From: Anaerolineaceae bacterium
GTDB taxonomy: Bacteria; Chloroflexota; Anaerolineae; Anaerolineales; Villigracilaceae
Assembly (NCBI GenBank): GCA_009885445.1
Contig: VFKQ01000200.1
Span: 1 to 19,341 of the forward strand
Direction of reading: 5' to 3'
Length of the DNA stretch: 19,341 bases
Positions within the stretch are counted from its first letter, which is position 1, and every line of letters begins with the position of its first letter. Positions 14,689-19,341 of the stretch are shown piece by piece. Made by a program: the position numbers and the translations under genes. The notes under the pieces were generated by a model that made no database searches, was not told where the DNA came from, and saw nothing but the letters and a program-made list of their open reading frames with translations.

Positions 14689-14819
14689 TGAGACCCTTTG
14701 ATAAATGCCCTGTCTGCGGCGGGGAATTGGTTGAAAAAGAAGTGGAGAAACTACTTAAAGGTGGTGTGAATACGGCTGTTTTGAAAGTGGCGGCTGAAGT
14801 CTGTTTGCAATGCGGCTAG
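14688..14819 (+). pseudogene. YgiT-type zinc-finger antitoxin, truncated after the second CxxC
   Basis: 43 residues starting at ATG 14688, which shares a base with the stop of the DUF4258 frame. CPVCGG near the N-terminus and CLQCG at the end give the four-cysteine zinc site of YgiT/MqsA-like proteins, separated by the usual beta-hairpin (VLKVAAEVC). Intact members continue for roughly 25-40 more residues or into an HTH. Here TAG (14817-14819) follows the last Gly at once and is part of the palindromic sequence CTAGCGACGCGTCG. It is therefore probably a broken gene in which a repeat supplied a new stop, though a minimal zinc-finger peptide cannot be excluded. Confidence 0.65.
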
Positions 14820-14834
14820 CGACGCGTCGTTTTT
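14816..14834. repeat. CTAGCGACGCGTCG palindrome with T-run
   Basis: CGACGCGTCG (10-bp palindrome) preceded by CTAG and followed by TTTTT. It overlaps the stop of the truncated zinc-finger gene and resembles the CTAGCG-containing palindromes at 6193-6205 and 8451-8471. It may also function as a weak terminator. Confidence 0.5.
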
Positions 14835-14837
14835 CGT

Positions 14838-14866
14838 CTTTCATAGTTGGAAACAAACTATGAAAG
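14838..14866. repeat. 11-bp inverted repeat across the kinase-fragment start
   Basis: CTTTCATAGTT (14838-14848) and AACTATGAAAG (14856-14866) are exact complements with a 7-base loop. The right arm contains the ATG of the truncated kinase. Confidence 0.6.
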
Positions 14867-15009
14867 ACCTCATCGGCAAATCCCTCGGACGCTATCACGT
14901 CCTCGAGCAATTGGGCGTCCCACGGGGATGCTTCGCGAAGGGGGGGCATGGCGACCTGCGCCGATACTCCGCGAGTCAGCAATCTCAATCTGTGATATGT
15001 GTTTTTTGA
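14860..15009 (+). pseudogene. N-terminal remnant of a bacterial Ser/Thr protein kinase
   Basis: ATG 14860 begins MKDLIGKSLGRYHVLEQLG, the canonical start of a PknB-type kinase domain (GKxLGRYxxxEQLG, leading into the P-loop GEGG). Homology ends after residue 19, before the glycine-rich loop. The frame continues with unrelated residues (VPRGCFAKGG...) through a palindromic stretch including CTTCGCGAAG (14933-14942) to TGA at 15007-15009. All catalytic motifs are missing, so it cannot be an active kinase. The break looks like insertion or recombination at a repeat. Confidence 0.7.
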
Positions 15010-15016
15010 GGTTTCA

Positions 15017-15700
15017 TCAGTGCCCCTGGAGTTGTTCAATCCAGTCTCGATCCAGGCCGTATTGCAGGCAGGTTTCCAGCGCCTTGTGATAACGTTCAAG
15101 TTTGGGCTTTATTTCTGTTTTGGTTTGCGGCGCGTTTAGCATTTCAGTGAAGACCCAGTAACTTTGTGGAGTGAGGTATTGCGGGTGATGCAATGCAACC
15201 TGGAGGCTCTGGATGGCGGCGAATTGAATTTCAGGTTCGGCAACGAGCACGATCTGCACCAACATATCGGCTGGGATCTCGAACAAATTTACGATGCGCG
15301 TTCCATTGCCTGCCTCTGTCACCACGGATGAGATTTGCGGACTTTCCTCGCTAATTGCGACCACGCGCGGAACTGGCTGGGAATCTCCGTTCAGATTGTC
15401 GAACATCAACAACATGTTTAATGCGTCATGCACCGATTGAGTCGCTTCTCCGAAAGGCTTCAGTTCCGGGTAATCTGTCAGTACTTGCGCATGTTCCTCA
15501 GGCGACTTGGCCTGTATTAGTGAACGAAGTAGTTCAGGCTGGGTGAGTGATGGTTGAATCGCCCGTCGTTTAAGGGTTATCAGGTTCGCGATTGGCGCGC
15601 TTTTCTTTTTACGGCGCAAATAAAGGATACGCAACCTTCGACCCAGCACGAGTGCCGTTGCGAAAAATAATATCAGGTTGATCAAAGATTCAGTGTTCAT
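15017..15700 (-). CDS. Hypothetical membrane-anchored protein
   Basis: 227 residues, unrecognised. One N-terminal helix (~5-22) is followed by a strongly basic stretch (GRRLRILYLRRKKK), so the rest should be cytoplasmic. The body is mostly helical and acidic to neutral, with no cysteine motif or obvious catalytic signature. A segment around EIQFAAIQSLQVALHHPQYLTP resembles a HEAT-like helical hairpin, only loosely. GGAAAGG lies upstream of the ATG. It is transcribed away from the LOG gene's 3' end, with a 163-bp gap that shows no further gene. Confidence 0.6.
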   Translation of the reverse strand: MNTESLINLILFFATALVLGRRLRILYLRRKKKSAPIANLITLKRRAIQPSLTQPELLRSLIQAKSPEEHAQVLTDYPELKPFGEATQSVHDALNMLLMFDNLNGDSQPVPRVVAISEESPQISSVVTEAGNGTRIVNLFEIPADMLVQIVLVAEPEIQFAAIQSLQVALHHPQYLTPQSYWVFTEMLNAPQTKTEIKPKLERYHKALETCLQYGLDRDWIEQLQGH

Positions 15701-15863
15701 AATATTGAGCCTTTCCTTTGCGTTTATTCTAATGCTTCATATCCTCTTCAGACTTCAACTTCTGCCGTTCGGTGGTGACGACGGGGTTGCGCAACAACGT
15801 CTCCACTTTGGGAAGATTTCCAGCGCAACACATTTTTTTTTGCTCATGCAAGAGCTCCATGAG

Positions 15864-16445
<582 letters not shown>

Positions 16446-16521
16446 GTCGCCTCCGTAAAGTAATCCAAATTTACCACACGTCGCATGACGTTAGAGTTGC
16501 ATAAGACGCCAAAACGCGCGC

Positions 16522-16549
16522 TTGACTCGTTCTGCGCGCGGGATACAAT
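16522..16549 (+). promoter_or_regulatory. dnaJ-type gene promoter, leaderless arrangement
   Basis: TTGACT (16522-16527) and TACAAT (16544-16549) are 16 bp apart, a good sigma-70-type promoter. The -10 ends only six bases before ATG 16556, so initiation is expected at the A of ATG. No SD is present between the -10 box and the start. Confidence 0.7.
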
Positions 16550-16555
16550 CAGCGC

Positions 16556-17479
16556 ATGGATTACAAAGACTATTACAAAATCATTGGCGTGGAGCGCTCG
16601 GCCAGCGCGGACGAGATTCGCAAGGCCTATCGTAAACTGGCGCTCAAATATCATCCCGACCGCAACCCGGGCGACAAGGCCGCCGAGGATCGCTTCAAAG
16701 ATTTAAACGAAGCCTATCAGGTGCTCAGTGACGAGACGAAGCGCGCGCGTTACAACCAGCTGGGCAGTGAATATTCTTCGTGGCAACGCCGCGGCGGACA
16801 AGGTGACTTCGATTGGGGGCAATGGGTTAATCAGCAACAAGGCGGTGGACGCAACGTGAATGTGGATGACATCTTCGGCGGCGCGGGCGGAGGGGCGACG
16901 TTCTCTGATTTTTTCAGCTCGCTATTTGGCGGCGGCCCACAACGGACCTCTCGACAGGCTCAAGGCGGCGCCTCGGGCCGGGCACGCCCTGCGACGGGTT
17001 ATCAGCAGGAAGTGACAATCACGTTGCAAGAGGCGTATGAGGGCGCGACGCGTCAACTGCAAACTGACAAGGCGCGCAAGCAAGTGAAGATTCCCGCCGG
17101 GGTGAAAACCGGCTCGAAGGTGCGCGTGGCCGGAGCCGGGCCAGAGGGGAACGATCTGTATTTGATCATCGCCATCAGCGACGACCCGCGCTTCACCCGC
17201 GAGGAAGATGACCTGCGCACCAACACAAACATCAGCGTGTTCACTTTAATGCTGGGCGGCGAAGTGGAAGTGGAGACGATGAACGGCAAAGTGAAGTTGA
17301 GCATTCCGCCCGGCACACAGGCCGAGCAGGTTTTCCGTTTGGGCGGGCGCGGCATGCCGTCGTTGAATAAAAAAGATGTGAAGGGAAATTTATTTGTACA
17401 TTTGAAGCCGCAGATTCCGAAGCAGATGACGGTACGTCAGCGCGAGTTGATCGAGGAAGCGTCGAAGCTGAAGTTTTGA
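16556..17479 (+). CDS. DnaJ-type co-chaperone without zinc finger (CbpA-like)
   Basis: 307 residues. The J domain (~1-70) begins MDYKDYYKIIGVERSAS and has the HPD motif at 33-35 and the helix IV pattern AYQVLSDETKRARYNQLG. A Gly-rich region (~78-140) includes DIFGGAGGGATFSDFFSSLFGGG. Then come the two DnaJ C-terminal beta-domains, with ITLQEAYEGATRQLQ, KIPAGVKTGSKVRVAGAG, LGGEVEVETMNGKVKLSIPPGTQ and FRLGGRGMP. The CxxCxGxG zinc modules of true DnaJ are absent, as in CbpA. It stimulates DnaK ATPase activity and delivers substrates in the cytoplasm. With the downstream HtrA protease it suggests a protein quality-control module. Confidence 0.94.
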   Translation: MDYKDYYKIIGVERSASADEIRKAYRKLALKYHPDRNPGDKAAEDRFKDLNEAYQVLSDETKRARYNQLGSEYSSWQRRGGQGDFDWGQWVNQQQGGGRNVNVDDIFGGAGGGATFSDFFSSLFGGGPQRTSRQAQGGASGRARPATGYQQEVTITLQEAYEGATRQLQTDKARKQVKIPAGVKTGSKVRVAGAGPEGNDLYLIIAISDDPRFTREEDDLRTNTNISVFTLMLGGEVEVETMNGKVKLSIPPGTQAEQVFRLGGRGMPSLNKKDVKGNLFVHLKPQIPKQMTVRQRELIEEASKLKF

Positions 17480-17496
17480 TACCCATACGATTTTAA

Positions 17497-17574
17497 ACAC
17501 AAAGGACACCCAGTACACAAAGGGATTCGGGCCAGAGCGCCTTAAACCTTTGTGCCCTTCGTGTCCTTCGTGGT
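17497..17574. repeat. ACCACAAAGG-type inverted repeat, copy C
   Basis: ACACAAAGGACAC at 17497-17509 and the second unit TACACAAAGG face CCTTTGTGCCCTTCGTGTCC and CCTTCGTGGT on the right (ending at 17574). It fills the gap between the dnaJ-type gene stop and the SD of the HtrA gene. It explains the spurious N-terminal extension MPFVSFVVKKK in the HtrA reading frame. Confidence 0.8.
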
Positions 17575-17596
17575 GAAAAAAAAGAAAAGGAAAATC

Positions 17597-18724
17597 ATGA
17601 AACGCATCGCTCTTGTAAGTTTAATTTTAATTTTGACTCTGACAGCCTGCTCGCAACCTAACCCGAGCAACACGCCGGTGGCGGCGGGACCCGTTTCAAC
17701 GTCCGTGCAAGATGCGGGCGGCGCGGCGGAACAGCAGGAGACTCTTGTCGCGTTGTTCGAGCGGGTCAACCCGGGCGTGGTCGCAATAAAGACAGTCGGC
17801 GCGCAGGCGGGGTCGTTGGGTTCGGGATTTGTCTTCGATGACGAGGGGCACATCATCACCAACTATCATGTGGTGGAAGGCTCGACGCAACTCGAAGTGG
17901 ATTTCACCAGCGGCTTCAAAGTGTATGGCACTGTCGTTGGCACCGATTTGGATTCGGACTTGGCCGTGATCAAAGTGGACGCGCCCGCCGAAGAGTTGCA
18001 TCCGCTGACGCTCGGCGATTCGGACTCGCTGAAAGTGGGTCAGACCGTGATCGCGATTGGCAACCCGTTTGGTTTGAGCAGTACCATGACGACGGGCATC
18101 ATCTCGGCGTTGGGCCGCACGTTAGACTCATTGCACGCCACGGCCAGCGGCGGCGTGTTCACCGCGGGCGACATCATCCAAACCGACGCGGCCATCAACC
18201 CGGGCAACTCGGGCGGACCGTTGTTTAATTTGAGCGGTGAAGTGATCGGCATCAACCGCGCCATCCGCACGGTGAACGAGTCTACGAATGGACAGCCGCT
18301 CAACTCGGGCATCGGATTCGCGATCTCGTCAAACATCGTCAAGCGCGTTGTGCCTGTGCTGATTAAAAACGGACGTTACGATTATCCATTTTTGGGCGTG
18401 TCTTCGATGGACGAGTTAACCCTGCCCGTGATTGACGCGTTGGGCCTGAAATCTTTCACCGGCGCGTACGTGACCGGCCTCGTCCCCGGCGGCCCGGCGG
18501 ACAAGGCCGGACTGAAAGCGGGCGACACGCCCACCAGCATCGAGGGCCTGTTCGCCGGCGGTGACTTGATCATCGCGATAGATGGCCGCCCCGTGAAAAC
18601 CTTCGATAACCTGCTACGCTATCTGCTCAATCACAAGTCACCGGGAGATACGGTGGTGCTCACCGTTCTGCGCGGCGAAGAGACGTTGGATATCACGGTC
18701 ACGCTGGATAAGAGGCCGAGGTAG
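17597..18724 (+). CDS. HtrA/DegP-type S1C serine protease, lipoprotein
   Basis: 375 residues from ATG 17597. The in-frame ATG at 17552 lies in a repeat and would spoil the signal peptide, so it is rejected; AAGGA precedes the chosen start. The signal peptide ends in the lipobox LTAC with Cys18, so the enzyme should be anchored outside the membrane. The trypsin-like domain has the triad His91 (NYHVVEG), Asp121 (DLDSDLAVIKVD) and Ser205 (NPGNSGGPLF). A single PDZ domain covers ~265-372, with an insertion (TPTSIEGLFAG) before GGDLIIAIDGRPV. It degrades or holds misfolded envelope proteins. It may be cotranscribed with dnaJ, although the repeat separates them by 117 bases. Confidence 0.94.
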   Translation: MKRIALVSLILILTLTACSQPNPSNTPVAAGPVSTSVQDAGGAAEQQETLVALFERVNPGVVAIKTVGAQAGSLGSGFVFDDEGHIITNYHVVEGSTQLEVDFTSGFKVYGTVVGTDLDSDLAVIKVDAPAEELHPLTLGDSDSLKVGQTVIAIGNPFGLSSTMTTGIISALGRTLDSLHATASGGVFTAGDIIQTDAAINPGNSGGPLFNLSGEVIGINRAIRTVNESTNGQPLNSGIGFAISSNIVKRVVPVLIKNGRYDYPFLGVSSMDELTLPVIDALGLKSFTGAYVTGLVPGGPADKAGLKAGDTPTSIEGLFAGGDLIIAIDGRPVKTFDNLLRYLLNHKSPGDTVVLTVLRGEETLDITVTLDKRPR

Positions 18725-18811
18725 GTTTTGAATCAGCGCGGGCCGCGTCCATTGGGTTTTTTGTAGGGATTGTCTCGCCTGTTGGTCCGCCTGAACATAG
18801 CAAACTGACTC

Positions 18812-18839
18812 TTGATAATCTGTTCTTATGGCTTATAAT
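18812..18839 (+). promoter_or_regulatory. Promoter of the methyltransferase gene
   Basis: TTGATA (18812-18817) and TATAAT (18834-18839) are 16 bp apart. The leader to ATG 18887 would be about 40 bases and AT-rich. This is the strongest sigma-70-like promoter in the window and marks the change to AT-rich sequence. Confidence 0.65.
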
Positions 18840-18886
18840 CACATTTGTAGAAAATACGTGCTAATTATCATTTCAAGAATAAACCA

Positions 18887-19341
18887 ATGAATTTCAAAAT
18901 TGATGAGACTCCTACCAAACTACGCGGTGGTTACTACACTGACCCCGACATCGCCGCATTTCTCCTGAAATGGGTTCTAAACATTCATCCCAAATCCATT
19001 TTAGAGCCAAGTTGCGGTGATGGTGTATTTTTGCGCGGGTTGTCAAAATTAAGCACAAATGGATTGAAGTCAATACAGGCATTTGAGATTGAACCTACTG
19101 AAGCGGGAAAAGCAAAAGAATCTGCGAATGGTTTCAAAAAAGTTGATGTTGAAATTACAACGCGTGATTTTCTTGGTTGGTCACTTGCGAAATTATTAAA
19201 CCCACCACAATTTGATGCTGTAGTTGGAAATCCGCCTTTCATTCGTTATCAATACTTGGATAGTGATTTGCAAGGCATTTCAGAGCAGATTTTCAAAGTC
19301 TTTCATCTGCCGTTTACAAAGCATACAAACGCCTGGGTTCC
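18887..19341 (+). CDS. Adenine-specific N6 DNA methyltransferase, N-terminal part (3' truncated by window)
   Basis: The frame is open from ATG 18887 to the end of the window (151 complete codons). The SAM-binding motif I is ILEPSCGDGVFLRGL (~38-52), an acidic motif II follows in AFEIEP, and the catalytic motif IV is AVVGNPPFIRYQYL, i.e. the NPPF of N6-adenine methylases. GGYYTDPDIAAFLL at the start and KHTNAWV near the end fit the Eco57I-like/type IIG or type I M-subunit group, where a specificity region and sometimes a nuclease are fused downstream. It could belong to a restriction-modification or BREX-like locus. Base composition is clearly AT-richer than the neighbouring genes, suggesting horizontal transfer. 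SD is weak. Confidence 0.88.
   Translation, partial: MNFKIDETPTKLRGGYYTDPDIAAFLLKWVLNIHPKSILEPSCGDGVFLRGLSKLSTNGLKSIQAFEIEPTEAGKAKESANGFKKVDVEITTRDFLGWSLAKLLNPPQFDAVVGNPPFIRYQYLDSDLQGISEQIFKVFHLPFTKHTNAWV

Noticed and set aside
14755..15099. 114-codon minus-strand ORF across the kinase fragment
   Set aside because: It overlaps three better-explained items and its residues derive from palindromic repeat sequence.
15701..15863. Possible gene remnant or regulatory palindrome (GTTGCGCAAC) between LOG and the hypothetical gene
   Set aside because: The palindrome is only 10 bp with poor flanking complementarity, and no frame resembles a known protein.
17552..17596. Upstream start (MPFVSFVVKKK) for the HtrA protein
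   Set aside because: These codons come from the ACCACAAAGG-type repeat, and the extension would displace the lipoprotein signal peptide. SD and signal support 17597.
18725..18760. Terminator after the HtrA gene (GCGCGGGCCGCG with later T-run)
   Set aside because: The stem is only about 4 bp and the T-run is 10 or more bases away.

Overview
The window looks like a chromosomal segment of a member of Chloroflexota, most likely class Anaerolineae. This is inferred from protein style and not from a marker gene. The indicators are a lipoprotein with three copies of the FVHTA...NWNPGG domain (which I associate with DUF7452), Thr/Pro-rich linkers in secreted proteins, a MoxR/DUF58/DUF4350/DUF4129 operon, and many short palindromic repeats between genes. 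No rRNA, tRNA, CRISPR array, insertion sequence or phage gene was recognised.

Layout. Positions 1-3004 hold the 3' end of a GT4-type glycosyltransferase (+), a three-domain surface lipoprotein (-) and an aspartase/fumarase-family lyase (-). Positions 3213-6017 hold a membrane protein with an extracytoplasmic SH3-like tail and a phosphohexomutase, both on +. Positions 6308-8242 hold a compact three-gene minus-strand operon: a small membrane protein, a DUF374 lysophospholipid-type acyltransferase and a duplicated-fold membrane protein. Positions 8499-14232 hold a five-gene minus-strand operon: polytopic membrane protein, DUF4129, DUF4350, MoxR AAA+ ATPase, DUF58. Positions 14385-15009 are a graveyard of plus-strand fragments: a frameshifted DUF4258 toxin-like gene, a truncated YgiT-type zinc-finger partner, and the first ~19 codons of a Ser/Thr kinase. 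Positions 15017-16445 hold an unrecognised anchored protein and a LOG-family phosphoribohydrolase (-). Positions 16556-18724 hold a DnaJ/CbpA-type co-chaperone and an HtrA-type lipoprotein protease (+), a likely protein quality-control pair. From 18887 an AT-richer adenine-specific DNA methyltransferase begins and runs off the window; it may be the edge of a restriction or defence locus.

The most unusual signal is in the spacers. At least five families of short inverted repeats sit at gene boundaries: GGTCGAGTAG-type, ACCACAAAGG-type, CTAGCG/GTGTCGC-type, TAGTT/TTTGATAGTT-type, and a 17-bp-arm GTAGGGGCACGGC hairpin. In several cases the repeat itself contributes the TAG stop codon of the adjacent gene or pseudogene. 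In the MoxR operon a nested inverted repeat fills the moxR-DUF58 spacer almost exactly. dnaJ and the SH3-tailed membrane protein each have a -10 box placed so that transcription should start at or next to the ATG, suggesting leaderless mRNAs.
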